Source of the DNA: Achromobacter sp. AONIH1
GTDB lineage: Bacteria > Pseudomonadota > Gammaproteobacteria > Burkholderiales > Burkholderiaceae_B
Length of the DNA stretch: 64,000 nt
Reading direction: 5' to 3'
Assembly: GCF_002902905.1 (NCBI RefSeq)
Contig: NZ_CP026124.1
Coordinates: 6,076,001 to 6,140,000, forward strand
Shown here: one piece after another, positions 27,368 to 37,733 of the stretch
How positions within the stretch are numbered: position 1 is the stretch's first letter
Layout: each line of letters begins with the position of its first letter
Program-made: the position numbers and the translations under genes
Notes under the pieces: generated by a model
Seen by the model: only the letters and a program-made list of their open reading frames with translations
Databases searched by the model: none
What the model was told of the DNA's origin: nothing

Positions 27368-30037
27368 CTAGGCGTCCTCGTCGTCCAGGTGCAGCCGCAG
27401 GAACGGCAAGGCGTCGCAGTATTTCAGGTCGTCGCGACGATAGGCCACGTTGGGGGCCACGCCCGCGGCGTATTCGTCGGCCAGCGCCTCGATCGCCTCG
27501 CGCCAGCGCTGGCGGATCTCGGGCCAGGACAGGCCGTCGAAATACTTGCTGTCCTCGGCCAGCGTGACGCCCGCCATGCCCAGGTCGACATCGGCCAGGC
27601 CCTGCGCCGCCACCTGCCGCGCATGGATCTGCGCCAGCACCAGCCCGGCCACCTCGGCGCCAGAGGCGTCAGCCAGCACGGAGGCATAGAACGGCAGTTG
27701 CACGTTCACGGGCCGGCGGCGCGACCAGTCGGGTTCGGGCTTGGCGGCGGACGCGCCGGTCTTGTAGTCGACGATGACCTTGCGGCCGTCGTCCAGCGCG
27801 TCGATGCGGTCCAGCCGCAGCTTGAGCATCAGCGCGCCGCGCTGCCATTGCTGGTCCTTCTCGACCTGCGCGACGGAGAACGGCAGGCGCCGCGCCTCCA
27901 GGTCCAGCCAGTTGGCGAGCACGCGCCGCGCGCGCTCGCATTCCAGCGTCTTGAGCGCGGGGGCGTAATTGGTCAGGGTCTCGTCGGCGGCCTGCGCCAC
28001 GGCCTGCTCCAGCAGGGGCTCCACCCGCGCCTCGGCCATGGCCGCGTGCAGCGCGTCCTGGTCAGGCAGCATGCCCCAGGCCAGTTCCAGCGCGCGATGC
28101 AGGAACTGTCCGCGCACGCTGATGGCGGCCACGTCGGCATAGGCCGCCATCGCGCGGCCGCCGAGGCGGTGGCGCACGAAGGCCCACAGGGGGTTGCGCG
28201 CCTGCGTGTCGAGCACGTCCAGACCGCCGCCGCCACGGCCGCCCGGCGCCAGCGGCGGGCCTTGCCGGTCGTCCAGCGACTCCTGCGGCAGGGGCTCGGC
28301 CGCCGCCGGCCGGGCGGGCGTCCAGTCCAGCGGCGCGGCGCCCGCGATCAGCGGCGACGGGCGCAGTTCTCGCTCGCCGTCCATGTGCGCATGGCTGACA
28401 ATGATCTCGGGCGCGCAGCGGCACAGCGCCGCATACATGCCTTCGGCCCATTCGCGTTCGCGTTCGGGCGTGGCGCGCGGCGCGCGCGCCTGGCGCAGCA
28501 CCGCCAGCGGCAGCAGCGGATTGGGCTTGGGCGAGGCCGGCAGCACGTCGTCGGTCAGGCCCAGCACCCAGACCCCATCCCAATAACCGCCCTCGGCCTC
28601 CAACAGGCCCAGCACGTCCAACCGCGCCGACGGGTCGCGCTGCGGCTGGAAGGTGGCCGTCCTGGCCACGCTTTCCAACAGGCGCACGGCGGCCTGCCCG
28701 CCCAGCTTGCCGGCCGCCGGCGCCAGCGCCGAGAAACTGCCCAGCGCCTCGCCCAGCGCGCCCATCACCTGATAGGCCACGCTGTCCAGCGCGGCTTCGC
28801 CCGGAAAGCCCAGCGCCGTCAGGGCCGCCTTCATGCGCGGCATCCATACGTCGCAACTGGCCTTGCGGCCGCCTTGCGTCCAGATGTCCATGGCCTGGTT
28901 CCAGGCCTGCGCCAATACCGGCGTCATCGAGAGCTGCCTGCGCCATTCCTGCGCGCTGACGCGCTGGCGGGCATCGCGCCGCCAGCGCGCGTCGATGGCG
29001 GACAGGCGCGAGCGCTCGCGCACATCGCCGGCGCAATGGCCGGCCAGCAGCGCGGCGCCCAGCGTCTGCACGCCGCAGCCCTTGCCGTCCGCGCATTCGG
29101 CCAGCGCGCGCAGCCAGGCCAGCGCCGCGCGCGCCATCGGCCATTCATCCAGTGGCCGGCCCACGGCCACGTTGAACGCCAGCGCGGGCGCGCCGTCGCG
29201 GCCGGCCAGCGCCTGGCCCAGCACGCGCCGGGCGAACACGGATTCGGCTTCCAGTTGCGGCGAGACGATGGCGTAGCGACCTGTCGGATGGACCTGCAAT
29301 TGCGTCGCGGCCCAACTCGCGGCGGCGCGCCACTCGCTGCCCTGATCCGGGGCCTCGAAGCGACGCGGTTGCGCGGGCGCGCGCTGCGCGTCGCGCCACT
29401 GGCCGATGTCCGAGCCCTGGGCCGCGAACGCGTCCAGCAGGCGCGCGAAGCGCGGCGAGACCTCGGTGAAGCCGGCCAGCACCAGCCGCTGCGGCGTTGC
29501 CAGCCGGCCCTGGCCCAGCGCGTCCAGCACGCGCGCATAACCCTGGTTCGCATCCTCGGCGTCCAGCTCGGCCAGGGCCTCGCGGTAGCGCAGGCGCCAG
29601 CGGGCAAAGCCCTTGTATTCATCGGTGTCCGCGCCCGATGGCACGCGCAGCTCCCACTCGTCCATGAGCAGGTCGGCGTCCATGGCCAGCCGCGCCGCCT
29701 GGCGCGCGTCCAGCAGCACGCGCTCGGCCTCCTCGGCGCGGATCGCCTCGGTCCACACCATCTGCGTGGCGAAGCTGTCCAGCCGATATGCGGGCATGTC
29801 GCCGCCGGCGTCGAACGCCAGCTCATTAGCCGACTCAGCCAGCCAGGCGGACAGGGGCACGATGCGCGGCAGCTCGCTGACCTGCCGCTCGGCGCGCAAC
29901 AGGCCCGCCAGCTCCAGCGTCAGGCGGCGGGCGAGGCGGTTGTTCACGGTCAGCACCAACGTGCCGGCCGCTGGCAGGCCGCCGATATCCGGCAATGACA
30001 GTTCAGGATAGGAAAGCGGTGCGTCCTGCATGGGCAC
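27368..30037 (-). CDS. AddB-like PD-(D/E)XK nuclease, partner of the AddA-like helicase
   Basis: An 889-residue protein of the AddB-related family often labelled 'probable DNA repair protein'. The N-terminal two thirds is a degenerate helicase-like scaffold starting TLVLTVNNRLARRLTLELAG, without a Walker A motif. A helicase-like segment WDGVWVLGLTDDVLPAS lies mid-protein. The C-terminal nuclease has LRLDRIDALDDG (about 740-751), VIVDYKTG (754-761) and QLPFYASVL (779-787). AddB nucleases with a 4Fe-4S cluster have four cysteines around this domain; only one (KYCDALPFLRL) is obvious near the C-terminus, so the cluster is probably missing. MPMQD offers two starts; I took the first. Confidence 0.88.
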   Translation of the reverse strand: MPMQDAPLSYPELSLPDIGGLPAAGTLVLTVNNRLARRLTLELAGLLRAERQVSELPRIVPLSAWLAESANELAFDAGGDMPAYRLDSFATQMVWTEAIRAEEAERVLLDARQAARLAMDADLLMDEWELRVPSGADTDEYKGFARWRLRYREALAELDAEDANQGYARVLDALGQGRLATPQRLVLAGFTEVSPRFARLLDAFAAQGSDIGQWRDAQRAPAQPRRFEAPDQGSEWRAAASWAATQLQVHPTGRYAIVSPQLEAESVFARRVLGQALAGRDGAPALAFNVAVGRPLDEWPMARAALAWLRALAECADGKGCGVQTLGAALLAGHCAGDVRERSRLSAIDARWRRDARQRVSAQEWRRQLSMTPVLAQAWNQAMDIWTQGGRKASCDVWMPRMKAALTALGFPGEAALDSVAYQVMGALGEALGSFSALAPAAGKLGGQAAVRLLESVARTATFQPQRDPSARLDVLGLLEAEGGYWDGVWVLGLTDDVLPASPKPNPLLPLAVLRQARAPRATPEREREWAEGMYAALCRCAPEIIVSHAHMDGERELRPSPLIAGAAPLDWTPARPAAAEPLPQESLDDRQGPPLAPGGRGGGGLDVLDTQARNPLWAFVRHRLGGRAMAAYADVAAISVRGQFLHRALELAWGMLPDQDALHAAMAEARVEPLLEQAVAQAADETLTNYAPALKTLECERARRVLANWLDLEARRLPFSVAQVEKDQQWQRGALMLKLRLDRIDALDDGRKVIVDYKTGASAAKPEPDWSRRRPVNVQLPFYASVLADASGAEVAGLVLAQIHARQVAAQGLADVDLGMAGVTLAEDSKYFDGLSWPEIRQRWREAIEALADEYAAGVAPNVAYRRDDLKYCDALPFLRLHLDDEDA

Positions 30038-30124
30038 CCGCCGCGAGCATGGCGCGCGCGGCGGCGAAAGAAGGCCAGGCCGTAGGATACCGCGAGCGCC
30101 GCGGCCTGTTTGCGTCCGGGCGAG

Positions 30125-30286
30125 TCAAAAACCGCAGAGCGCGGCCAGGTTTTCCCAATGGATCTGCATGTCGGGCGTGGTGTACCCCCAGAACGCCAGG
30201 CCCAGCGCCAGGACCAGCGCCAGGCCGCCCGCGATCCGCCAGCCTCGGCGGATCGGGAGCTTGCTTTCAGGCGGATGCGGGCTCAT
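30125..30286 (-). CDS. Small single-pass membrane protein (53 aa)
   Basis: A 53-residue frame on the minus strand begins ATG at 30286 and ends TGA at 30125. The product has a basic N-terminus (SPHPPESKLPIRRGWR), one hydrophobic helix (IAGGLALVLALGLAFWGY, about 18-35) and a short polar tail TTPDMQIHWENLAALCGF. This layout suggests an inner-membrane protein with the tail in the periplasm. It lies 36 bp after the MFS gene and about 87 bp before the AddB-like gene, all leftward, so it could be co-transcribed with either. I recognise no family. Support comes from codon use, the clear TM helix and position. Confidence 0.6.
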   Translation of the reverse strand: MSPHPPESKLPIRRGWRIAGGLALVLALGLAFWGYTTPDMQIHWENLAALCGF

Positions 30287-30322
30287 ATCGGATTCCATGA
30301 TCGGCCGGGACGGGGATGCGCG

Positions 30323-31522
30323 TCAGGCGGCGGCGGGCTGCGCCACCGGCTGCTCGCGCACTGGCAGGCACAGCAGCGCGGCCAGCACGGCCAGCACCAC
30401 GCCCAGCCACCAGACCATATCGTAGTTGCCGGTCTTGGCATAGGCGTAGCCGCCCAGCCAGACCCCAACGAAGCTGCCCAGCTGATGACCCAGGAACACG
30501 ATGCCCGACAGGGTGGCCGCATAGCGCAGGCCGTAGATCTGCCCGATCAACCCCTGCGTCAACGGCACCGTGCCCAGCCAGAACAGTCCCATCCAGGCGG
30601 CGAAGACGTACAGCACCCACGACGACAGCGGCAGCCAGAGCAGCAGCAGGATACCGAAGGCGCGCATGCCGTAGACCACGGCGAGCAAGCGCTTCTTGCT
30701 GTACTTGCCGCCCAGCTTGCCGGCATAGAACGAACCCAGCACGTTGAACAGGCCGATCAGCGCAATCGCGGTGGCCCCCTGCGCCGCCGTCAGGCCGCCG
30801 TCGGTGACATAGGCCGGCAGGTGCAGCGTGATGAAGGCGGTATGGAAGCCGCAGACGAAGTAGCTCCAGAACAGGAAATGGAACGACGGATGCCGCACGG
30901 CCTGACGCACCGCCGCAGCCAGCGACTGATGCGGACCCGCATGGACCTGCGGACGACCGCGCAGGTAATAGGCCAGCGGCGCGGCGCAGGCCACGAACAG
31001 GGACAGCACCCACAGCGCGCCCGGCCAGTCCAGGCCGTTGATCAGCACCTGCCCGGTCGGCACCACCGCGAACTGCCCCATCGAGCCGCCGGCGCTGGCG
31101 ATGCCCATCGCCGTGCTGCGGTAAGCGGGCGGGACCGACCGCGCCACCACGGGCAGGATCACCGGAAAGGTCGTGCCGGCCTGGCCCAGCCCCACCAGCA
31201 CGCCCGCCGTCAGGTACAGCGTGGTCTCGTCGGTGGCGAAGCGCGTGCCGATCATGCCCAGCATGTACAGCACCGCGCCCAGCGCGATGGTGCGGCCCGA
31301 GCCGTAGCGGTCGGCCAGGATGCCCATGAAGATACAGGCGCCGCCCCAGACCAGGTTCTGCAGCGCGAAGGCCATCGAGAACACGTCGCGTCCCCAGCCA
31401 TGGGCCAGCCCCATGGGCTGCATGAACAGCCCGAACGTGGCCCGCACGCCCATGGCGAGCAGCACCACCAGCGTGCCCAGGATCAGGGTGCGCATGGAAA
31501 TCTTGTCAGTTTGGCTGGACAT
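30323..31522 (-). CDS. Major facilitator superfamily transporter
   Basis: A 399-residue secondary transporter with twelve likely membrane helices. The MFS signature between TM2 and TM3 is ILADRYGSGRTIALGAVLY, and a second copy of the loop motif is GKLGGKYSKKRLLAVVYGMRA between TM8 and TM9. The general layout resembles monocarboxylate/oxalate-formate-type carriers. I chose the ATG at 31522 (MSSQTDKISMRTLILG), where the first helix begins soon after; an upstream in-frame start adds 19 non-homologous residues. It is the first gene in a leftward group. Substrate unknown. Confidence 0.88.
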   Translation of the reverse strand: MSSQTDKISMRTLILGTLVVLLAMGVRATFGLFMQPMGLAHGWGRDVFSMAFALQNLVWGGACIFMGILADRYGSGRTIALGAVLYMLGMIGTRFATDETTLYLTAGVLVGLGQAGTTFPVILPVVARSVPPAYRSTAMGIASAGGSMGQFAVVPTGQVLINGLDWPGALWVLSLFVACAAPLAYYLRGRPQVHAGPHQSLAAAVRQAVRHPSFHFLFWSYFVCGFHTAFITLHLPAYVTDGGLTAAQGATAIALIGLFNVLGSFYAGKLGGKYSKKRLLAVVYGMRAFGILLLLWLPLSSWVLYVFAAWMGLFWLGTVPLTQGLIGQIYGLRYAATLSGIVFLGHQLGSFVGVWLGGYAYAKTGNYDMVWWLGVVLAVLAALLCLPVREQPVAQPAAA

Positions 31523-31957
31523 GAAAGCCGTGTCTCTTATTGAATCGTTATTGATTGTCGAAACGCCGCTCCCCTCCATGGGACGGCGCGGCGCCTGGGG
31601 CCAGACCGGCCGGGCGCAAACATGAACATGATAAACAACTGCGGGCGCCGCCCCGGCAATATCCTTGTCGCCGCATCGTCCTTGGCCGGATCGGCGCGGC
31701 GCGTCCGTGGCTTTCCGCCGCGCCGGCTTGGGCCGGAGCCGTCAAGATCCGGCTCCGATTTGGGGCTTGGCCGTCCTGCTGATAGACTTGCGTCCGGCTT
31801 GAAACGACCGGGTTGCCGGTGACGCGCTTGCGCGCCCCAGGCGACACACGGCGGACCATACGGGTGCGCTACACTTTTCCCGGACGTTTCAACGCAGCAT
31901 CGAGGCTCGGGCGCATGGCGCCAGGCCAGGACTGGCGCCTCTCACGCCAGCATCCGT
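31523..31957. other. Intergenic region upstream of the MFS gene and tRNA-Arg
   Basis: About 435 bp with no supported gene. It should contain the leftward promoter of the MFS gene (AT-rich near 31530-31560) and the rightward promoter of the tRNA gene. Small frames inside it lack ribosome-binding sites and homology. Confidence 0.45.
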
Positions 31958-32032
31958 CTCGCCGTAGTTAAATGGATATAACCGGCCCCTCCTAAGGGTC
32001 AATTGGTGGTTCGATTCCACCCGGCGAGGCCA
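31958..32032 (+). tRNA. tRNA-Arg (anticodon CCT)
   Basis: The cloverleaf is clear: acceptor CTCGCCG/CGGCGAG, D-arm GTTA/TAAC, anticodon arm GGCCC-CTCCTAA-GGGTC with CCT at 31991-31993, T-arm GGTGG-TTCGATT-CCACC, discriminator G and encoded CCA (32030-32032). It reads AGG codons. It stands alone and nothing is integrated at its 3' end. Confidence 0.95.
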
Positions 32033-32356
32033 CTTCATCCCCCTTCAGTTCCCCTCCCCCGCGCCCTCCCGCCACGCGTGAAAATTGCCCGCGTTCAGCA
32101 GGATGAGGGTTATTCCGGGCTACGCTCACGCGCCGCGCGACGGTAGCGTCTCGGGACGCCAATTGTGACGAATCTTTCCGACGTCAATACGTCCCCATAA
32201 TTTTTTTCGGCGATGATGGTAATTCGTCTTGCCTACTACTTGAAATTACTGTTTAAATTCGACGCGTAAGCCTCTAATTCATCTGGACTTTTTTTGAAGT
32301 GCCCGACGAACGGCGTACGAAACATCTCTATACAGACTGACAAGCCTGCTGAAACC
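32033..32356. other. Intergenic region upstream of pbpG
   Basis: About 320 bp, GC-rich near the tRNA and AT-rich from about 32160 onward. A weak promoter (TTGCCT, 17 bp, TTTAAA at about 32228-32256) could serve pbpG. I see no gene or clear terminator. Confidence 0.4.
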
Positions 32357-33676
32357 ATGGCATTTACCTGGACACGTGCAATTGCGAACGCGATAGCGCC
32401 CATGGCGCTGGCGATGTGCGCGCTCCTGCCCCCCGCCGCGCAAGCCGCGAAAAATTCCGATCCTTGCAAGACCAACGCCAAATCGGCGGCCTGCAAGGCG
32501 CAACAAGCCAAGAAAGCCCCCGCCCCGTCCGCCAAGTCCGGCGCTGGCAAAGCCGCCGCTGGCAAACCCGCCGCCGGCAAGGGCGCATCGCCGAAACAGG
32601 CCGCCGGCAAGGCCTCGTCCCCCAAGCAAGCCGCTGGCAAGGGCCCCGCCTCCAAGCAGGCCGCGGGCAAGGCGCCCGCCCCCAAGCATGCCGCCGCGCC
32701 CAAGCAGCCGGCCGGCAAGAAGGCCGCCGCGCCCAAGGGCGGCAAACCCGCCGCCGTGGCGCAGAAAGGCACGCCCAAGGCCAACGCCGCCGGCAAGGGC
32801 GGCAAGGGTGGCAAGAACGACAAGCCCAACAAACCCGGCCGTGGCCGGGCGGCGGTCGCCGCGGCATCCTCGGCCGCCATGCCGCCGCCGGCATCGTCGG
32901 TGCGCGCCGAAGCCGCCGCACTGCGCTCCAGCACCGCCTACGTGCAGGACCTGGAAACCTCCACCGTGCTGTTCGCCAAGAACGAGAATGTGGTGCGCCC
33001 GATCGCCTCGATCTCCAAGCTGATGACGGCCGTGGTGGTGGTGGATGCCAACCAGCCCATGAACGAAATGCTGGAAATCACCGATGACGACATCGACGGC
33101 CTCAAGCACACGACCTCGCGCCTGCGCGTGGGCACCCGGCTGAGCCGCGGCGACATGCTGCACCTGGCGCTAATGTCTTCCGAGAACCGCGCCGCCAACG
33201 CGCTGGGCCGCAACTACCCGGGCGGCCTGCCGGCTTTCGTGGCCGCCATGAACGCCAAGGCGCAGGCGCTGGGCATGACCAGCACGCGCTTCATCGAGCC
33301 CACCGGCCTGTCCAGCGACAACGTATCCTCGCCGCACGACCTGGCCCGCCTGCTGCGCGCCGCATCGCAGCGACCGCTGATCCACCGCTACTCCACCGAC
33401 ACCGAGTACGACGTCGAGATCAACAACCGCACGCAGACCTTCCGCAACACCAACCTGCTGGTGCGCAAGCCCGACTGGGATATCAAGGTCTCCAAGACCG
33501 GTTTCATCAACGAGGCCGGCGAGTGCCTGGTCATGCTGGCCCGCATCAACGGCCGCGACCTGGCCATCGTGCTGCTGGACTCGCAGGGCAAGCTCTCGCG
33601 CATTGGCGACGCGGTACGCATCCGCCGCATCGTGCAGAGCGAAGTCGCGCTGGCGCAGGCCCAGCCCGGCGGCTGA
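32357..33676 (+). CDS. pbpG: D-alanyl-D-alanine endopeptidase (PBP7/PbpG type) with Lys/Ala/Pro-rich N-terminal region
   Basis: A 439-residue periplasmic serine peptidase that cuts D-Ala-meso-DAP cross-links in peptidoglycan. It has a signal peptide (1-30, cleaving after AAQA). The catalytic domain from about 185 has SxxK at 218-221 (Ser218, Lys221), SEN at 275-277 and KTG at 380-382. Between them and the signal, about residues 32-170 form a highly basic linker with 10-residue repeats around KQAAGK (80-85, 90-95, 100-105), very like histone H1 tails. E. coli PBP7 (about 310 aa) lacks such a region. I chose the ATG at 32357, which begins the signal peptide. It is closed by a strong terminator. 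Confidence 0.9.
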   Translation: MAFTWTRAIANAIAPMALAMCALLPPAAQAAKNSDPCKTNAKSAACKAQQAKKAPAPSAKSGAGKAAAGKPAAGKGASPKQAAGKASSPKQAAGKGPASKQAAGKAPAPKHAAAPKQPAGKKAAAPKGGKPAAVAQKGTPKANAAGKGGKGGKNDKPNKPGRGRAAVAAASSAAMPPPASSVRAEAAALRSSTAYVQDLETSTVLFAKNENVVRPIASISKLMTAVVVVDANQPMNEMLEITDDDIDGLKHTTSRLRVGTRLSRGDMLHLALMSSENRAANALGRNYPGGLPAFVAAMNAKAQALGMTSTRFIEPTGLSSDNVSSPHDLARLLRAASQRPLIHRYSTDTEYDVEINNRTQTFRNTNLLVRKPDWDIKVSKTGFINEAGECLVMLARINGRDLAIVLLDSQGKLSRIGDAVRIRRIVQSEVALAQAQPGG

Positions 33677-33700
33677 GACCGGCGCAATCGCCAGACACCG

Positions 33701-33733
33701 AAAGGGCCCGATCAGATGATCGGGCCCTTTTCC
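33701..33733. terminator. Bidirectional terminator between pbpG and the RHH gene
   Basis: AAAGGGCCCGATCA (33701-33714) pairs perfectly with TGATCGGGCCCTTT (33717-33730), with TTTT following rightward and an A-run giving U's leftward. It lies between convergent genes. Confidence 0.92.
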
Positions 33734-33745
33734 TTTGCATCAGGA

Positions 33746-34135
33746 TCAGGCGGCCGCGCGTCGCCGGGAGGGCAGCGGCTGCGCGTCATAGAGCGTGGCG
33801 GGCAGGCCCTCCAGCACGGCCTTGGCGTTGAGCGAGCGGATCGGCACCGCCGCGTCCAGCGGAATGCGACCCTCGGCCTGCAACAGCTGGTAGCGCAGGC
33901 AGCACACGCGCAGGAAGGACGTGAAATTGGCCGCCTGGCCGCGGTATTCGATCAACTCGTCGTAGAGGCGTTCGATGAGCTGCGTGACCCGCATGCCGTC
34001 GCGGCCGGCGATTTCCTCCAGCACCTGCCAGAACAGCTGCTCCAGCCGCAGGCTGGTGGCCACGCCGTGCAGGCGCAGCGAACGGGTTTCCGGCGCATAG
34101 GACTGCTCGCTGGCGCGGATGAAGATTTCACACAT
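33746..34135 (-). CDS. Ribbon-helix-helix domain protein (RHH_4 type)
   Basis: A 129-residue protein whose first half matches the RHH_4 DNA-binding domain: [20 protein letters not shown] followed by [24 protein letters not shown]. This fold binds DNA as a dimer through the N-terminal beta strand. The rest ([15 protein letters not shown] onwards) has no recognised domain and ends in a basic RRRAAA tail. I chose the ATG at 34135 ([13 protein letters not shown]); a much longer frame upstream overlaps adhP on the other strand and is not credible. It diverges from adhP, so it may regulate it, but that is only positional. Confidence 0.75.
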   Translation of the reverse strand: MCEIFIRASEQSYAPETRSLRLHGVATSLRLEQLFWQVLEEIAGRDGMRVTQLIERLYDELIEYRGQAANFTSFLRVCCLRYQLLQAEGRIPLDAAVPIRSLNAKAVLEGLPATLYDAQPLPSRRRAAA

Positions 34136-34331
34136 GGGAGCTCCGGATGCGAGGGACGGAACGGCGTGCCATTCAGGCGGGGACGCCCGCCGTCCAATGT
34201 ACGACGATAGACACGGCAGCGGCAAGGCGCTGCCGGGCCCCGTCCCCGACGCCGGCATCTTGATCCATGTCATGGCCGTCCGTGGCCAGACGGCCGACGA
34301 TAGAAATATCGACCACACAACGGAGGATCCT

Positions 34332-35357
34332 ATGGACAAGACCATGAAAGCCGCCGTGGCCAGGGCGTTCGGCAAGCCGCTGGCCATCGAGGAAGTCGCG
34401 GTGCCCCGACCCGGCGCGGGCGAGCTGCTGGTGAAGATCGAGGCCTGCGGCGTCTGCCATACCGACCTGCACGCCGTGGAAGGCGACTGGCCGGTCAAGC
34501 CCAACCCTCCGTTCATTCCCGGCCATGAAGGCGTGGGCCATGTGGTGGCCGTAGGCGCCGGCGTCACCCACGTCAAGGAAGGCGACCGCGTCGGCATCCC
34601 TTGGCTGTACTCCGCCTGCGGCCATTGCGAGCATTGCCTGGGCGGCTGGGAAACGCTGTGCGAACAGCAGCAGAACGCCGGCTATTCGGTCAACGGCGGC
34701 TTCGCCGAATATGCGCTGGCCGCGGCCGACTACGTGGGGCTGCTGCCCGCCAACATCGGCTTCGTGGACATCGCGCCCGTGCTGTGCGCCGGCGTCACCG
34801 TGTACAAGGGCCTGAAGATGACAGACACGCGCCCGGGCAACTGGGTGGTGATCTCGGGCATCGGCGGGCTGGGCCACATGGCGGTGCAGTATGCCCGCGC
34901 CATGGGCCTGAACGTGGCGGCCGTCGACATCGACGACGCCAAGCTGGAGCTGGCCCGCAAGCTGGGCGCCCAGGTGGCCGTCAACGCGCGGACCACGGAC
35001 CCGGCCGCCTACCTCAAGCGCGAGATCGGCGGCGCCCACGGCGCGCTGATCACCGCCGTCTCGCCCAAGGCCTTCGAGCAGGCGCTGGGCATGGTGCGGC
35101 GCGGCGGCACTGTCGCGCTCAACGGCCTGCCGCCCGGCGATTTCCCGCTGTCGATCTTCGACATGGTGCTCAATGGCGTGACCGTGCGCGGATCCATCGT
35201 CGGCTCGCGGCTGGACCTGCAGGAATCGCTGCAATTCGCCGCCGAGGGCAAGGTGCGCGCCACAGTCGCGACCGAACGGCTGGAGAACATCAACCACGTG
35301 TTCGACCGCATGCGCAGCGGCCAGATCGAGGGCCGCGTGGTGCTGGACTTCGCCTGA
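34332..35357 (+). CDS. adhP: Zinc-dependent alcohol dehydrogenase (AdhP/AdhA type)
   Basis: A 341-residue medium-chain dehydrogenase that interconverts alcohols and aldehydes with NAD(H). The catalytic zinc ligands are Cys42, His65 and Cys152; the structural zinc ligands are Cys96, Cys99, Cys102 and Cys110. The Rossmann motif [17 protein letters not shown] follows. The start [17 protein letters not shown] matches AdhP, preceded by GGAGG. It is a single gene, divergent from the RHH protein, with a strong hairpin between it and the convergent DJ-1-type gene. Confidence 0.95.
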   Translation: MDKTMKAAVARAFGKPLAIEEVAVPRPGAGELLVKIEACGVCHTDLHAVEGDWPVKPNPPFIPGHEGVGHVVAVGAGVTHVKEGDRVGIPWLYSACGHCEHCLGGWETLCEQQQNAGYSVNGGFAEYALAAADYVGLLPANIGFVDIAPVLCAGVTVYKGLKMTDTRPGNWVVISGIGGLGHMAVQYARAMGLNVAAVDIDDAKLELARKLGAQVAVNARTTDPAAYLKREIGGAHGALITAVSPKAFEQALGMVRRGGTVALNGLPPGDFPLSIFDMVLNGVTVRGSIVGSRLDLQESLQFAAEGKVRATVATERLENINHVFDRMRSGQIEGRVVLDFA

Positions 35358-35394
35358 GCACGGCCTTCCCGGCGCGACACGCGCGGGGTTCGCC

Positions 35395-35439
35395 AAAAAA
35401 AGCGGATCCGGGATGACGCGAAGCGTCATCCCGGATCCG
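35395..35439 (-). terminator. Strong terminator between adhP and the PfpI-like gene
   Basis: CGGATCCGGGATGACGC (35403-35419) pairs with its exact complement (35423-35439) around GAA. The A-run at 35395-35401 gives seven U's leftward, so it terminates the DJ-1/PfpI-like gene; it may also end adhP. Confidence 0.9.
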
Positions 35440-35479
35440 TCGCACAGGCGCGCCGCACATGGCCCGCGGCGCGTTCAGC

Positions 35480-36058
35480 TCAATGCGTGATCTTCGTGCC
35501 AAGCACGGCCAGGAACTGGGCCAGCCAGGCCGGATGCGCGGGCCAGGCCGGCGCGGTCACCAGATTGCCGTCGGTATGGGCCTGATCGATGGCGATCTCG
35601 GCATAGGTGCCGCCCGCCAGCCGCACCTCGGGCGCGCAGGCCGGATAGGCCGAGCAGGTGCGTCCCTTCAGGATGCCGGCGGCCGCAAGCAGCTGCGCGC
35701 CGTGGCACACGGCCGCGATCGGCTTTTTCGCCTGGTCGAAGGCCCGCACGATATCCAGTACCTTGTCGTTCAGGCGCAGGTATTCCGGCGCGCGGCCGCC
35801 GGGAATCACCAGCCCTGCGTAGGAGGACGGCTCGACGCGGTCGAAGTCGTAGTTCAGCGCGAAATTGTGGCCGCGCTTCTCGCTGTAGGTCTGCGCGCCT
35901 TCGAAATCATGGATCGCGGTGGCCACGGATTCGCCGGCCTTCTTGCCCGGACACACGGCATGCACCGCGTAGCCGACCGCCTGCAGCGTCTGGAACGGCA
36001 CCATGGTTTCGTAGTCTTCGGCGTAGTCGCCGACCAGCATCAGCAAAGTCTTGCTCAT
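35480..36058 (-). CDS. DJ-1/PfpI family protein
   Basis: A 192-residue member of the DJ-1/PfpI superfamily (glyoxalase/deglycase/protease-like). The nucleophile elbow [10 protein letters not shown] places Cys118 followed by His119, with the conserved glutamate Glu14 in [21 protein letters not shown] is typical. The start [15 protein letters not shown] fits the family; an upstream GTG extension is not homologous. It is more like bacterial intracellular protease/YhbO-type enzymes than true DJ-1. Exact reaction unclear. Confidence 0.88.
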   Translation of the reverse strand: MSKTLLMLVGDYAEDYETMVPFQTLQAVGYAVHAVCPGKKAGESVATAIHDFEGAQTYSEKRGHNFALNYDFDRVEPSSYAGLVIPGGRAPEYLRLNDKVLDIVRAFDQAKKPIAAVCHGAQLLAAAGILKGRTCSAYPACAPEVRLAGGTYAEIAIDQAHTDGNLVTAPAWPAHPAWLAQFLAVLGTKITH

Positions 36059-36180
36059 TCTCGTCTCCTGGGGATGGGGGCTGGGCGCCGGCTTCAACGC
36101 CGGTTCTTCTGCCTGCGGCCCATTGTGGCCTTGCTCGCGCCGGCGCGGGTGGTATCCCGCTACCACGCGTCGAACGCCCC

Positions 36181-36669
36181 CTATTCCAGCGCGACGGTCA
36201 CGGGCTTGGCGTCCAGCAGGCTGACCAGCACCTTGGGATCGATGCCGACCAGATAACCGCGACGGCCGCCGTTGATATAGACCACCGGGTAATCCAGCAC
36301 CTCGGCCTCGACCCAGACCGGCATGCGCTTGCGCGTGCCGAACGGCGACGTGCCGCCGACCTGATAGCCGGAATGCCGCTGCGCCACGTCGGGATGGCAG
36401 GGCGCGACCTTTTTCAGCCCGGCCTGGCGCGCCAGATTCTTGGTGGAGACTTCGCGATCGCCGTGCATGACCACGATCAGCGGACGCGCGGCCTCGTCCT
36501 CCATCACCAGCGTCTTGACCACCGCGTGCGGGTCCAGCCCCAACTGGCGCGCGGCCTCGCCCGCGCCGCCATGGTCCACGTAGTCGTAGGTGTGCTCCGT
36601 GTAGGCCACCTTGTTCTGCTTGAGGAACTGCGTGGCGGGCGTTTCGGAAACGTGGCGGGCTTTGCTCAT
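36181..36669 (-). CDS. ybaK: Cys-tRNA(Pro) deacylase YbaK/EbsC
   Basis: YbaK clears cysteine mischarged on tRNA(Pro) together with ProRS. The 162-residue protein is the usual length. Motifs: [37 protein letters not shown] with the catalytic lysine, [17 protein letters not shown] and [15 protein letters not shown]. It stands alone between the PfpI-like gene and xerD, all leftward. Confidence 0.95.
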   Translation of the reverse strand: MSKARHVSETPATQFLKQNKVAYTEHTYDYVDHGGAGEAARQLGLDPHAVVKTLVMEDEAARPLIVVMHGDREVSTKNLARQAGLKKVAPCHPDVAQRHSGYQVGGTSPFGTRKRMPVWVEAEVLDYPVVYINGGRRGYLVGIDPKVLVSLLDAKPVTVALE

Positions 36670-36708
36670 GGATCGGGACGGGAAGGAAAATAGGCGGCGG
36701 GTCGTCGC

Positions 36709-37692
<984 letters not shown>

Positions 37693-37733
37693 GAAGGCGG
37701 CATGGGAAGAAGGCTGGCGCACATTCTACGCAT

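Noticed and set aside
31958..32032. tRNA-Arg as an integration site for a mobile element
   Set aside because: No integrase, direct repeat of the tRNA 3' end or composition change follows it.
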